Assembly: GCA_027451905.1 (NCBI GenBank)
Contig: DAIDHV010000008.1
Span: 64,001-112,782, forward strand
DNA from: Armatimonadota bacterium
GTDB taxonomy: Bacteria; Armatimonadota; Fimbriimonadia; Fimbriimonadales; Fimbriimonadaceae
Length of the DNA stretch: 48,782 nucleotides
Direction: 5' to 3'
Below are positions 16,196 through 25,465 of this stretch, one piece after another (the stretch's first letter is position 1; each line of letters starts with the position of its first letter). Both the position numbers and the translations under genes were made by a program. Below the pieces are notes generated by a model. That model was not told where the DNA came from. It made no database searches and saw nothing but the letters and a program-made list of their open reading frames with translations.

Positions 16196-16251
16196 GATAA
16201 AAAATACGCATTTCGTGCCGCCCTTGTCTTCCGATGAGGTTATTGTTTGCT

Positions 16252-16290
16252 AAAAAACAAGGGTCGAATCTCAAATTGAAATTCGACCCT
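16252..16290 (-). terminator. Intrinsic terminator
   Basis: On the minus strand AGGGTCGAAT (loop of 11) ATTCGACCCT forms a perfect 10-bp stem (16260-16290), followed by TGTTTTTTAG. It should end the transcript of the ceramidase-like gene, including the small ORF in between. Confidence 0.8.
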
Positions 16291-16316
16291 GTGTTTGAGG
16301 AGAGGATGGTACACCT

Positions 16317-16427
16317 CTATTGACGTCCACCGCCAACTTTGAGTTCCTCAAGACCGGTAGTTTTTCTTTTCCCTTTCTTATTTTGGGCACAAGAATCGGG
16401 GGCGAAGTGACTTCCATGCTTTGGCAA
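16317..16427 (-). CDS. Possible 36-residue basic peptide after the ceramidase-like gene
   Basis: A TTG-started frame begins 6 nt after the TGA of the ceramidase-like gene and is in the same frame as it. It reads LPKHGSHFAPDSC, then the basic stretch KKGKRKTT, and ends GLEELKVGGGRQ. A strong terminator follows 26 nt after its stop. The frame could be a separate small protein or a read-through extension of the upstream protein. No ribosome binding site is seen and no family is recognised, so this is a candidate only. Confidence 0.3.
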   Translation of the reverse strand: MPKHGSHFAPDSCAQNKKGKRKTTGLEELKVGGGRQ

Positions 16428-16433
16428 ACTCGG

Positions 16434-17714
16434 TCATCGAGTTTTGATCCTTGGTTTTAACTTCTCAACTGCCTTCACTACGTTTTCTCCGCTTTGCCGC
16501 CCATAGAAGTTCAAATTGGCTTCATACCCCCCTCGATCATAATCATTGGGAGTCAGCAGATAGCCGATCCAGTGGTTGCAATGGCTGATCGCTAAGCAGT
16601 CTGAATATCCTTTGGCTCTACCCTTTTGCTCCATTTCTAACCCAATTTTGGAGCTTGGTTCACCAGGGGCTCCCAACAGGCAAAGCTTTCCTAAGGTCAC
16701 CGCAGAAACCGAGGCTTCCTTGGGCGCAAACATCGTCACCAAAAGTTGGGCTAGGCCCTTAGAAATCTTATACGTTTTGGCAAATTCTGGATTGGCAGAC
16801 GGCTTCCCCAATGAAACAGGCAGCCTTTCGAAGCCAAGCCTACCCAGAGAGGGCTGCCATACGGTGGTCGATTTTGAATGGGCTCTTGCCATCAACATTT
16901 CCTGCCAAAAGAGGGCAATTTTTTGCTTTGGGCTATCACCTTTTGATCCTGGCGCAAAAGGAGAAACGTCCCCTAAAGCACCTTGGATCAGTTCGAACCC
17001 AACCTTACCTACCCCGCCTGGCCAATCTTCTTTGGTTTGAAGTTCTTTAGCCCCATAGAAAGTAGCATGAGCCGTGTACCAAAAGAGGTTCGTTTCTCCG
17101 CCTTTGGTCTCAAAATGGATGAGATGGGCAGTTTGATCTGGCTTGGCAAACTTGCGCCTGCCTCGGTTGCAATCTGCTAACCACGTTTCATCAACTACCT
17201 TTCTAACGGTCACGGGTTTGGCACTAAGGGCTTTATCAATCGAGTTTGCAATCCGGTCTGCATACCAGCCCAGCCAATACGGCTTAAAACTTGCAATGCC
17301 AGGAATCTTGAAGGTCATCTTGCTGTTCAGCATCTGACTGTCAGGAGCTGAATGAGTATGAGTTGCACAAAGAAGAACATGAACCGATCGAGGAATTCGG
17401 GCTCGGACCGCTTCGGTTAGGCTTGTCGGCACCGTCAGCATTTCTAAAGACGTGATCGCAACCCTGACCTTTCCCTGACTCAGCAAAATTGTTTTGGCGT
17501 AAAGATGATCACCCCCTAAAACCGATTTTTGATCCTGCCTTTCCGTGTAGCCCCCTAAAGGCAAGCTGACGGTTGGTGTGATGTCTTGCACGCCGGTAGA
17601 AAGAGTCAACCGCTTTTGCAATCGGCTCAAACTGGCCCCATCCACCTTGGGGGGGCTGAATCTGACATGGGAAGGGCCCCAAGATAAGATGAGTGCAGAA
17701 AGTAAAGTTATCAT
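16434..17714 (-). CDS. Secreted neutral/alkaline ceramidase-like protein
   Basis: The 426-residue protein has a short hydrophobic N-terminus (MITLLSALILSWG). A domain resembling the N-terminal part of neutral/alkaline non-lysosomal ceramidases follows: GVQDITPTVSLPLGGYTER, GGDHLYAKTILL, RVAITSLEM and LCATHTHSAPD. THTHSAP corresponds to the zinc-binding His cluster of that family. It is shorter than true ceramidases (about 650 residues or more) and lacks their C-terminal domain. Amide hydrolysis of a lipid or other substrate is thus only suggested. Many bacteria have such short paralogues of unknown role. TATAAA directly abuts the ATG. The ppc gene ends 53 nt upstream, so co-transcription is possible. 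A terminator lies at 16252-16290. Confidence 0.75.
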   Translation of the reverse strand: MITLLSALILSWGPSHVRFSPPKVDGASLSRLQKRLTLSTGVQDITPTVSLPLGGYTERQDQKSVLGGDHLYAKTILLSQGKVRVAITSLEMLTVPTSLTEAVRARIPRSVHVLLCATHTHSAPDSQMLNSKMTFKIPGIASFKPYWLGWYADRIANSIDKALSAKPVTVRKVVDETWLADCNRGRRKFAKPDQTAHLIHFETKGGETNLFWYTAHATFYGAKELQTKEDWPGGVGKVGFELIQGALGDVSPFAPGSKGDSPKQKIALFWQEMLMARAHSKSTTVWQPSLGRLGFERLPVSLGKPSANPEFAKTYKISKGLAQLLVTMFAPKEASVSAVTLGKLCLLGAPGEPSSKIGLEMEQKGRAKGYSDCLAISHCNHWIGYLLTPNDYDRGGYEANLNFYGRQSGENVVKAVEKLKPRIKTR

Positions 17715-17767
17715 TTTATAGCCACATGTTCCCTAGCGATCTCAAGACAAAGAAAGGCTGCCAAATA

Positions 17768-20539
17768 TCAGCCAGTGCTTTGCATGGCAGCTGCGATCCC
17801 CGCAATGGTTTGCAGCATGGCTGCCCGCCATGGTCCGGCCTGCTCTTCTTGGCTTAACCCTTCCCACGCATTCATCACCGTTCTTTGCAAAATGCCAAGG
17901 GGAACCACGGCTGGGTTTCTCATCAAAACCGTTCTCCTCACCGCCTGGGCGTTTTGCAAAGGTTCTTTTTGACCGGTCACAACCAAAGCCCAATGCAGGG
18001 TTCGATCATATTCCGCACGGAGGGCGTCATGAAATCTCTGGGCGGTCACCTGGTCCACCATTCTCTTTGCATACGCCTCTGCGGTAGCAAAATGAGCCCT
18101 CATCAGCTCCAACTGGGCGTTTTCTAAAACCGTCTGAAAGAATCCCCAATCGGCTGCCATTTGCTTTAAGACCTGCAGGTTCGAGGGGCTATCGTTGGCA
18201 AAGGTTTCAAGCGCAGTTCCTAGCCCGTACCATCCAGGTGCCACATACCGAGACTGCACCCAGGCGAAGTTCCAAGGAATTGCACGGAGGTCTTCTAGGC
18301 TTTTCAAGGCCCTACCAGGCCGAAATACAGGCCGAGACGCAATCGGCAGCAGCGCGATATATTCGATGGGAGTTGCATTGGTATAGAACTCCCAGAACCC
18401 CTCCGTCTTATACACTAGCTCTCGATAATGACGAGTTGAAATCTCACCAAGCCGATTCATTGCCTCCCTCCATTCTTGACGCATCTGGGTTGGCTGGATA
18501 GAGGAAAGGGCAAGCAGAGCGGAACTGACAATTTGCTCGAGGTGTCGATGACCAATCGGCCTTAATCCATACCGGAAGGAGATAACTTCACCCTGCTCCG
18601 TAAATCGAATTCGGCCAGAAAATGCCCCCGCCGGTTGATTAAGAATCGCCTTGCCAGCCCTGCCACCACCCCTGCCAACCGTTCCGCCTCGACCATGAAA
18701 TAGGCGCAGCTTTATGCCAAACCGTTCTGTAATCGCGGCAATCGAGGCCTGAGCCTTGTAGAGTGCCCAGTTTGCCGACAGATATCCGCCATCCTTACTG
18801 CTATCGCTGTAACCAAGCATGACCTCTTGAAAATTCTTGCGAAAGCTCAGATGACGCTTGTAGACAGGATCACTATACAGCCGCTCTAAGAAACTCTCCG
18901 CCTGATCTAAGTCTTCAATAGTTTCGAACAAGGGCGCCACATCCAATCGGCAAGATTCTGCGGTTGGTTCAAGACTCCATAAGCCACACTCTTTGGCAAG
19001 CAACAGGACCTCCAGAATGTCGCTGGTTTGGTGGGTCATTGAGACAATGTAAACCGAACATGCCGCTTCTCCTGCGCTAGTTTGCCCGCTTGCCATTGCA
19101 TCCAGCGCACCTAGAACGTCAAGGGTTCCCGGCTGGCACCGGTTGCGCACCCTCAAAAGGGGCCTAGGATTCTGCAATTCTGCATGGAGGATTTCCAACC
19201 TCTTTGGTTCTGGCAAGGCTTTGTAATCTGCAGTGACCCCTGCCAGATTCAGCAGATCGGCAACCGCATCCGCGTGGCGATCAGAATGCTGGCGGATATC
19301 CAAAGAAAGCCCGAACGACGCAAACTGACGAAACTGAGTGATCAGGTGAGCAAGAGGCCCTGTATCGGCAAGATCACCTACTCCGCTGGCGCGAAAGCTG
19401 TCTTGAACCGCGAGGAGCCCAAGGATCGTCTCTTCTGAAGAAACGGTGTCGCGCTGATAAGCGTCGGCTAGGGCAAGAATCACCTGAAGATAAATTTGAT
19501 CACCCTCTGGAACACCAAGAGAACTGGCAAGCTTGCTCACGGCTGCGGACGGATGGACACTGTGCGAGCTTTGGGTCAGGGTTGCGGCCGCATCCTCCAT
19601 CAAACCCACCAAGTATTTGTCTAAATCTCTATGCTTCTGAAGAGCCGCTTTTGTTATTTCTGGGCTCACATTTGGGTTGCCGTCTCGATCTCCACCTACC
19701 CAGCTGGCAAACCTCAGGTTGAGCAGTGGAACTTGATTGCGGTCAGGATAGTGGGCCCTTACCGCGCGGACAAGGTCGTCCTGCAGTTTAGGAACGATAT
19801 GAAAAATGGTGCCTCGAACAAAGTAAAGGGTGTTCTCCAACTCTTCCAAGGGGCTTAGGGAAGACTCTGCCATTTCATCTGTCTGCCATAGAGCGGTCAG
19901 CATCCGTTCAAGTTCTTCCTGAAGAACATCGGTGCCATCTAAGCCATCACTGAGGGGGGCCGGTGATTCAATTCGAGACAAAATTCTTGCAATGGCAAGA
20001 ATCTTATCAAGCACCGCCTTGCGCCTCGCCTCGGTCGGGTGGGCAGTCAGGGTTGGGACAATCTCTAAAGAAGAAATGGCAGCCGATAAGTCGTCAAAGC
20101 TGATCCCTTCGCTCGACAGCAGTCCAATGGTTTGGTGCAAAGACTCGGCCCGAGATTTTCCTTTGTTGTGATTGGCACGGATGATGTCTAGCTGCTCGCA
20201 CAGGTTTAAAAGTTGGAACAAAACTGTAAACGCGCGGGCCAGATTGGTGACAAAGTTGGGATCTCCCAAGCCTTCAATCTGCTGGACAGCTACCGCGTCG
20301 TTTGGCGGCTCTTCGACTTGATCAGGGCGATACAAGACTCTTCCTGCTTCCAGAACATCATGAAGGCCCAGCCGAATAAGCACATTGCCAATGGCGCAAT
20401 CCACCAGTTTTATGCGGGCGCACAAGGTTTCGCTGAGCCCATATTGACTGCCATCCAAGCCTAAAAACGGATTGGGATGCATTGGCATTTGTTCGCTCAC
20501 GGTTAACCTAAAAGAAGCTGCTGATCGCAACTCCATCAT
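17768..20539 (-). CDS. ppc: Phosphoenolpyruvate carboxylase
   Basis: The 923-residue enzyme carboxylates PEP with bicarbonate to oxaloacetate, replenishing the TCA cycle. Signatures are complete: TAHPTE (165-170, catalytic His167), VGGDRDGNPNVS, GYSDSSKDGGYLSANW, and FHGRGGTVGRGGG followed by AILNQPAGAFSGRIRFTEQGE. The C-terminus ends QSTG, close to the usual invariant C-terminal Gly. Length matches bacterial PEPC. Two ATG codons are adjacent (20539 and 20536). TATTAT on the minus strand ends 5 nt before the second, which fits the leaderless spacing seen elsewhere, so MELRS may be the true N-terminus. The helicase gene lies 127 bp upstream on the same strand. Confidence 0.95.
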   Translation of the reverse strand: MMELRSAASFRLTVSEQMPMHPNPFLGLDGSQYGLSETLCARIKLVDCAIGNVLIRLGLHDVLEAGRVLYRPDQVEEPPNDAVAVQQIEGLGDPNFVTNLARAFTVLFQLLNLCEQLDIIRANHNKGKSRAESLHQTIGLLSSEGISFDDLSAAISSLEIVPTLTAHPTEARRKAVLDKILAIARILSRIESPAPLSDGLDGTDVLQEELERMLTALWQTDEMAESSLSPLEELENTLYFVRGTIFHIVPKLQDDLVRAVRAHYPDRNQVPLLNLRFASWVGGDRDGNPNVSPEITKAALQKHRDLDKYLVGLMEDAAATLTQSSHSVHPSAAVSKLASSLGVPEGDQIYLQVILALADAYQRDTVSSEETILGLLAVQDSFRASGVGDLADTGPLAHLITQFRQFASFGLSLDIRQHSDRHADAVADLLNLAGVTADYKALPEPKRLEILHAELQNPRPLLRVRNRCQPGTLDVLGALDAMASGQTSAGEAACSVYIVSMTHQTSDILEVLLLAKECGLWSLEPTAESCRLDVAPLFETIEDLDQAESFLERLYSDPVYKRHLSFRKNFQEVMLGYSDSSKDGGYLSANWALYKAQASIAAITERFGIKLRLFHGRGGTVGRGGGRAGKAILNQPAGAFSGRIRFTEQGEVISFRYGLRPIGHRHLEQIVSSALLALSSIQPTQMRQEWREAMNRLGEISTRHYRELVYKTEGFWEFYTNATPIEYIALLPIASRPVFRPGRALKSLEDLRAIPWNFAWVQSRYVAPGWYGLGTALETFANDSPSNLQVLKQMAADWGFFQTVLENAQLELMRAHFATAEAYAKRMVDQVTAQRFHDALRAEYDRTLHWALVVTGQKEPLQNAQAVRRTVLMRNPAVVPLGILQRTVMNAWEGLSQEEQAGPWRAAMLQTIAGIAAAMQSTG

Positions 20540-20666
20540 TCATAATACGCAAATTGAACTTGTGGAATTGTAACCCCGCAATACAAGGATGGACTTTTGA
20601 GGGTTGTAGAGCGGTCCGATTTTGACGAATCTGCCCAATTTTTGCCATCAAGATCCTGTACGCTTG

Positions 20667-22868
20667 TTAAGAGCCAGACAGCAATTCCTTAAAAAACTGG
20701 ATCGCCCTTGGCTTATCCAAAAGCGCATTTCCATGAATGCACCGAGCATCAAAGAGGCAAGACGGACAGCCGGTAAAGCATGGGCAATCCGTAAGTAGGG
20801 TCAAGCTTCGCGAGATCCATTCCTTCCTAACTTCATAAAGCCTTTGGCAAAGTCCTACCCCTCCTACCGCCTGATCATAGACCCAAACACAGGCCCGTCC
20901 TGAATCGGAACTTTTAACATCCCAGGCAGAACCTAGATCCAGCCGATCGCATCCTGCCATCAGAGGGGCAATCGCCATCAAGGCATGCTCTACACTGTGA
21001 ACCCCGGCCGCAAACTCTGAAGTAAGGTCGTCCTGTGGCGTTTCAAAGGAAAGCCGAATGGCCAAAGTTTCAAAAACTTGGTCTGGCATTTCCAACTGCT
21101 CTTGACCCATGGACCTTCCGTGATCGGTTGATCTTTTTAGGTAACCGGTCACGCTTTGCCTTACCACCACCGATAGCAATTCAGCCGAATCGGTCGTTGT
21201 TGATGGCGTGATGAGAAAAGAAGACCGAATTGACGTTTGCACAATCGGAAATGTGAGGTATTCACTAAGGCAGGGTTCTAACTGAATCTGAAGAGCGGCT
21301 TCGTCAAAGGATTCCACCCGAAACATAGAGCCTCGGTGCAAATAGATGGCACCAGGGTGGGCATATTGAGTAGCCCTCCACTTTTCCATTTCTCCAATCG
21401 TTTGCCCGCTGGCAACTAAAGACATGGATTGGTTGGTCGACCCTCGCAGTGAGGTTCTGAGAGCGGGGGAATCAAACCCTTTGTAAAAGAATCTGCCACT
21501 TCCAAAGCCAACATTGCCGGTTTCTTCTAAAGACTCTGCAACTTTAATTGCGGTTGGCCCAAATCGGTCCAAATCGGTCAGGCTCAAGCCCCGTTCGTAG
21601 GCTGCGCACTCCAGCTGAGATGCCAAAATAGAGGGATTGCTTTGATCAAGCACGGATGGCTCGATCCCTTGATCCAAAACCACTTGGGGATGAGAAATTA
21701 GGTACTGCTCCATTGCATCGTTATGGCCCACAAAGGCAGCCAGCCCCTCGGATTGACCCCGTCCTGATCTTCCTGCCTGCTGCCAAAAGCTGCTGATGCT
21801 GCCCGGAAACCCGTTGAGGATGACGGCATCTAGTCCGCCAATATCCACTCCAAGTTCCAGCGCGTTGGTTGAACTAAGTCCCCTGAGATCTCCCCCAAAC
21901 ATCTTCTTTTCGATTTCTCGCCTTTCGCGAGGCGTGTAACCGCCTCGGTAGCTATCAACCACACCTTGATCGAGTCCTAGACCTTCAATTTGTTTTCTGG
22001 TTTCCAGCAAAACTTGCTCTGCCGCTGGTCGACTGCGGCTAAAGGCAAGAGTTTTGGCTCCTGACGTAATCAGGTTCGCCATGAGGCTGGCGGTTGCAAC
22101 ATTTGCCGAGCCACGAATCCCTTCTCCGATCCGAGGCGGGCTGCAAAACAGAACCGTTTTGCCCATTTGCGGAGAACCATCTTCATCGACAAGCACCGCA
22201 TCTTGCCCAGTCAGAGCCCTAAAGTGATCTAAAGGGTTGGCAATAGATGCGCTGCTCCCAATCAAGGTTGGCAAGGCTCGGTGCCATTCACACAGGGTTA
22301 GAAACCTTCTCATGACCCCAGAAAAGTGAGAGCCAAAGACGCCACGATAAACATGAATTTCATCAAGGGCCGCCACCCGCAGCGATCGAAGAAATGGTGC
22401 CCAATGCTCATGTTGAGGCAAAATCCCCACATGGAGCATGTCGGGATTGGTTATCACAATATGGCAAGATTTGCGAACTGCCGACCTTTGCGGCTTTGGC
22501 GTATCCCCATCATAGACTCCAATTTTGATGTCTGAATCTGGCTTGAGCTTCTCTAGCCTTTCTGCTTGGTCCCTTGCCAATGCCTTTGTAGGAAACACAA
22601 AGAGGGCACGCGCCATTGGTTCTTTGAGGATCGCGTTTAAAGCAGGAAGGGTGTAACAAAGGGATTTTCCAGAATTGGTGCCAGTCACCACCAAAACATT
22701 GGAACCAGCCGAGGCTGCATCGTAGGCATGGGCCTGATGAGCGTAAAGATCGGGACTGCCTAGTTTTGTGAGGTGAGCTGCAAGCGACTTTGCGATTGGC
22801 GCCTTGATGGCGGCAAATTTGGCCTCTCGGCTTGGCATCTGCAAAACACCTTCAATTTGCTCGCTCAA
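20667..22868 (-). CDS. DEAD/DEAH-box helicase with DUF1998 zinc domain (MrfA/YprA type)
   Basis: The roughly 733-residue superfamily 2 helicase has LYAHQAHAYDA (Q-motif region), VTGTNSGKSLCYTLPA (Walker A), ALDEIHVYRG (DEIH Walker B), GSSASIANP (motif III), LELGVDIGGLDAVI and QQAGRSGRGQ (motif VI). The C-terminal DUF1998 domain holds a Cys cluster (CPCFTGCPSCLFDARC). This architecture is that of Bacillus MrfA (YprA), a 3'-5' helicase for repair of mitomycin-type DNA damage. Its partner MrfB is not seen nearby. Start is uncertain: TTG 22868 is the first accepted codon, but the frame stays open upstream with plausible coding sequence (NWIESIASDPRL) that has no ATG, GTG or TTG. tatC ends 40 nt upstream, suggesting one operon. 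Confidence 0.9.
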   Translation of the reverse strand: MSEQIEGVLQMPSREAKFAAIKAPIAKSLAAHLTKLGSPDLYAHQAHAYDAASAGSNVLVVTGTNSGKSLCYTLPALNAILKEPMARALFVFPTKALARDQAERLEKLKPDSDIKIGVYDGDTPKPQRSAVRKSCHIVITNPDMLHVGILPQHEHWAPFLRSLRVAALDEIHVYRGVFGSHFSGVMRRFLTLCEWHRALPTLIGSSASIANPLDHFRALTGQDAVLVDEDGSPQMGKTVLFCSPPRIGEGIRGSANVATASLMANLITSGAKTLAFSRSRPAAEQVLLETRKQIEGLGLDQGVVDSYRGGYTPRERREIEKKMFGGDLRGLSSTNALELGVDIGGLDAVILNGFPGSISSFWQQAGRSGRGQSEGLAAFVGHNDAMEQYLISHPQVVLDQGIEPSVLDQSNPSILASQLECAAYERGLSLTDLDRFGPTAIKVAESLEETGNVGFGSGRFFYKGFDSPALRTSLRGSTNQSMSLVASGQTIGEMEKWRATQYAHPGAIYLHRGSMFRVESFDEAALQIQLEPCLSEYLTFPIVQTSIRSSFLITPSTTTDSAELLSVVVRQSVTGYLKRSTDHGRSMGQEQLEMPDQVFETLAIRLSFETPQDDLTSEFAAGVHSVEHALMAIAPLMAGCDRLDLGSAWDVKSSDSGRACVWVYDQAVGGVGLCQRLYEVRKEWISRSLTLLTDCPCFTGCPSCLFDARCIHGNALLDKPRAIQFFKELLSGS

Positions 22869-22908
22869 TCTGGGATCGGAGGCAATGGATTCAATCCAGT
22901 TCTGACAA

Positions 22909-23745
22909 CTAAAGCTCGGGTACTTCAGCTTCGTCCTCGTCCAGCGTCAGTTCTGCTTTTCGCTTCTTTTTTTGGGTGTAATTGACGGCAAAAATGCTGC
23001 CAATGAATAAAAGAGTCAGCGGAATTGCCATCAGCAGCATGCTAAACCAGTCATTTGATGGGGTCACCACCGCGGCAAGCACAAAGATTCCGACCGCTCC
23101 GTGCCTCCAGTATTTGATCAGGGTTTCTGCACTTAAGAATCCAATGGCACCGAGGATGTAAACCACTAGAGGAACCTGAAACCCGACCCCAAAGGCAAGC
23201 AACATTTTGAGGCAAAAGAAAACCATGATCCCTGGCTCTTGAATAACGGAAACCCCCGGAAAATCAAGAACATAAAACGTGAACCAGCCAATTGCGTACG
23301 GCAAAACTTCCCAGCAAAAAAAGGCGCCGGTCGCAAACAACAGCACCGAAATCGGGGCGACCCGCTTCAGCGGTTTGCGCTCATTTGGCTTTAAGCCAGG
23401 CTCTATAAACTTCCATAGCTGAACGACTATAAACGGAAACGCAAAAACGAGCCCAATGATAAACGACAGTTGAAGTTTGAGGAGAAAGGCTTCTGTAAGG
23501 TTTCGGAACGCCTCTTGGTAATGAACATTGGTGCCATGAAGCTTGCTGTTAGCCGCCTTCACAACCATGCCGTTGAGATAGCCATAAAGGGTTGGCTCTA
23601 AAAACCAACCGGCAATCCAGCCAACAACTAAGAAACCAAGGGCACGTATAACGCGATCGCGCAACTCTTCGAGATGCTCGACAAGAGTTGCGCGAAAGTC
23701 TTCCGGATCTTCAGGAACCGTCCTTCTGGTTTTTCGTTTTGGCAT
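22909..23745 (-). CDS. tatC: Sec-independent protein translocase TatC
   Basis: The 278-residue protein has six transmembrane helices and the TatC signature near the N-terminus: VEHLEELRDRVIRAL (about 24-38). It also has FAFPFIVVQLWKFIEPGLKPNERK, LLAFGVGFQVPLVVYILG and the late VVTPSNDWFSMLLMAIP. TatC receives twin-arginine signal peptides, such as that of the multicopper oxidase at 1-943. tatA/B genes are not in the window. It starts 32 nt after the secreted protein gene and is followed by the helicase. A charged C-terminal tail (KKKRKAELTLDEDEAEVPEL) is longer than in many homologues. Confidence 0.95.
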   Translation of the reverse strand: MPKRKTRRTVPEDPEDFRATLVEHLEELRDRVIRALGFLVVGWIAGWFLEPTLYGYLNGMVVKAANSKLHGTNVHYQEAFRNLTEAFLLKLQLSFIIGLVFAFPFIVVQLWKFIEPGLKPNERKPLKRVAPISVLLFATGAFFCWEVLPYAIGWFTFYVLDFPGVSVIQEPGIMVFFCLKMLLAFGVGFQVPLVVYILGAIGFLSAETLIKYWRHGAVGIFVLAAVVTPSNDWFSMLLMAIPLTLLFIGSIFAVNYTQKKKRKAELTLDEDEAEVPEL

Positions 23746-23777
23746 TAGAGGCGGCGAAACGCCGGTGCCCTAACAGT

Positions 23778-25262
23778 TTACTTTTCCAGAGTGTAAATGT
23801 ATTCGATGACAACGCGAACGAATCCAGTTTGGCTTGTTCCAGTTGGGGCACCGCCTCTTCCGAAACCACCGAACCCGCCTGGGCGTCCACCCATTCCGGT
23901 TGGAGGAGCTCCAGCGCCGCCGGTCGGTCCTGACATTCCACCGCCGCCTTTGAACTGATTGTATCCAATGGGACCATTCACGTCGCTACTACTGCTTCCA
24001 CCCCCTGGTCCGCTTGGAGGGCCAGCAGGGCCGCCACCAGGACCATTGGGGCCGCCGGGGCCCATGGGTCCGCCAGCACCAGGACCCATCGGTCCGCCAT
24101 AACCAGAGTTAGAAGTCACCGCTCTTTGTTGAAGAGTCACTAGCTGATCAATCTTCACCACTTGGTGGGTATCCAAGGCAAACCAAACCGTCTGATTCAG
24201 TTTAATTTTGTCTCCCGTGAAGTTTGCACTTTTCTTCTTAAGCTCTTTGGATTCTAAGCTTGATTCGCCAACCGCAATCGTATTCTCAATCTTGGCGCAA
24301 GGATGACCACCTTCCCACTCGACATCCACAAACTGACCACGGCACGGGAAAGATTCGGTGACCTTGTTGGTGGTCAGAAGTTTCGCCATGTCCAAAACAC
24401 CGTTTTGGAATCTTCCTGGCCAGGAACTCCCCAGTTTGACTCTCTCGTACGGCAAAACCGGAAGCGGAAAATCAGCATAGAGGTCTAGCAAATTGGTTGA
24501 TGCTCCCGAACCATCAAAAGGAACTGCAAACGGAACCGCACCCCACTTCGATATTCCCAAAGGCGTGAGCTTCATAAACACGTTCGACATCATATCGGTT
24601 GTGTACAGCCGTGGTTGGGTGTCTCCCGCTAACTGCAGATAAACCGAATTGTGCCCTGCTGGCGGAAGCGCCTGCATGCTGACGATTCCATCGCCATTGG
24701 CATCTCTGCCCACGCACGTGTACTTCATTTGAATGTGCTGCAAATCTTGAGACTGCTCCGCTGGCCTTGCCCCCAACTGGTTTTGAGTGGAAGAACCCGA
24801 CTCTTCACGAAGCTTAATCGAAACGTCGTAAAGCGAATAAGTATCGGGAATCCACTTGTAGCGCAGATAAATGCCATTATCTGGAATCCACTTAGCGGCA
24901 CTGTTTTCCAAAGTCACATTAACACTGGATCGAGCCACAACGCGGGTCACGTTATCGTACTTTTGGTACAAAACCGCTTCTAAGGAAAGGGGACCATCTG
25001 GCAGTTTCAGTGCCTTGGTGTTGATGTCATAAATATCAAACTTCCCTTTCTTTTCTGATGGCTCCGAGGTTGCAATGATGAATTTGCCCCCCGCATACAA
25101 GCCAACATAAGCTCCATCAGGAACAGAACCCTTGGGCACCATTAAATGAATGGTTTCCCTGACCCGAGAACCATCTGATGGCCTAACAATTGTAAACGGA
25201 GCCTGAGCAAACACGCTGCTAGCCGCCGCAATACAGATAACACTTCCTACTATTCGATTCAT
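23778..25262 (-). CDS. Secreted protein with Gly/Pro-rich collagen-like segment
   Basis: The 494-residue protein has a signal peptide (1-20, ending VFAQ) and an Ig-like N-terminal part (about 22-118, beginning FTIVRPSDGSRVRETI). A mixed beta region continues to about 382, with four Cys in the mature part (183, 307, 322 and none beyond). Residues 385-476 are Gly/Pro-rich (GGPMGPGAGGPMGPGG, GPAGPPSGPGGG). A final beta strand FVRVVIEYIYTLEK (480-494) follows. It looks as though the Gly/Pro tract is inserted in a loop before the last strand. No known family is recognised. GAGG about 9 nt before the ATG is a good ribosome binding site. It heads a minus-strand unit with tatC and the helicase. Confidence 0.75.
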   Translation of the reverse strand: MNRIVGSVICIAAASSVFAQAPFTIVRPSDGSRVRETIHLMVPKGSVPDGAYVGLYAGGKFIIATSEPSEKKGKFDIYDINTKALKLPDGPLSLEAVLYQKYDNVTRVVARSSVNVTLENSAAKWIPDNGIYLRYKWIPDTYSLYDVSIKLREESGSSTQNQLGARPAEQSQDLQHIQMKYTCVGRDANGDGIVSMQALPPAGHNSVYLQLAGDTQPRLYTTDMMSNVFMKLTPLGISKWGAVPFAVPFDGSGASTNLLDLYADFPLPVLPYERVKLGSSWPGRFQNGVLDMAKLLTTNKVTESFPCRGQFVDVEWEGGHPCAKIENTIAVGESSLESKELKKKSANFTGDKIKLNQTVWFALDTHQVVKIDQLVTLQQRAVTSNSGYGGPMGPGAGGPMGPGGPNGPGGGPAGPPSGPGGGSSSSDVNGPIGYNQFKGGGGMSGPTGGAGAPPTGMGGRPGGFGGFGRGGAPTGTSQTGFVRVVIEYIYTLEK

Positions 25263-25454
25263 TTGATCGCCTCGAAAAGGGGTGCCTAACCCCTCGACAA
25301 ATTCGCAGTCTCAACTATTATGACGCGATTTGATTGCCTCTGCGTTACATTTCCTCAACAGAATCCAACACAACTTTGCCAAGGTGCATTTCACATCGCC
25401 ATTTAGATCGTCGCATGTCCACATATCTAGAGGCCGGTTGGGCGGTGAGGGCGT

Positions 25455-25460
25455 CATAAT
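25455..25460 (+). promoter_or_regulatory. -10 hexamer adjacent to pcrA start
   Basis: CATAAT ends 5 nt before the ATG at 25466, with no Shine-Dalgarno sequence, again consistent with a leaderless transcript. No good -35 box is seen at 16-18 bp. Confidence 0.45.
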
Positions 25461-25465
25461 AAGTT

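Noticed and set aside
16576-17040. 154-codon plus-strand ORF
   Set aside because: It is antisense to the ceramidase-like gene and has no recognisable feature.
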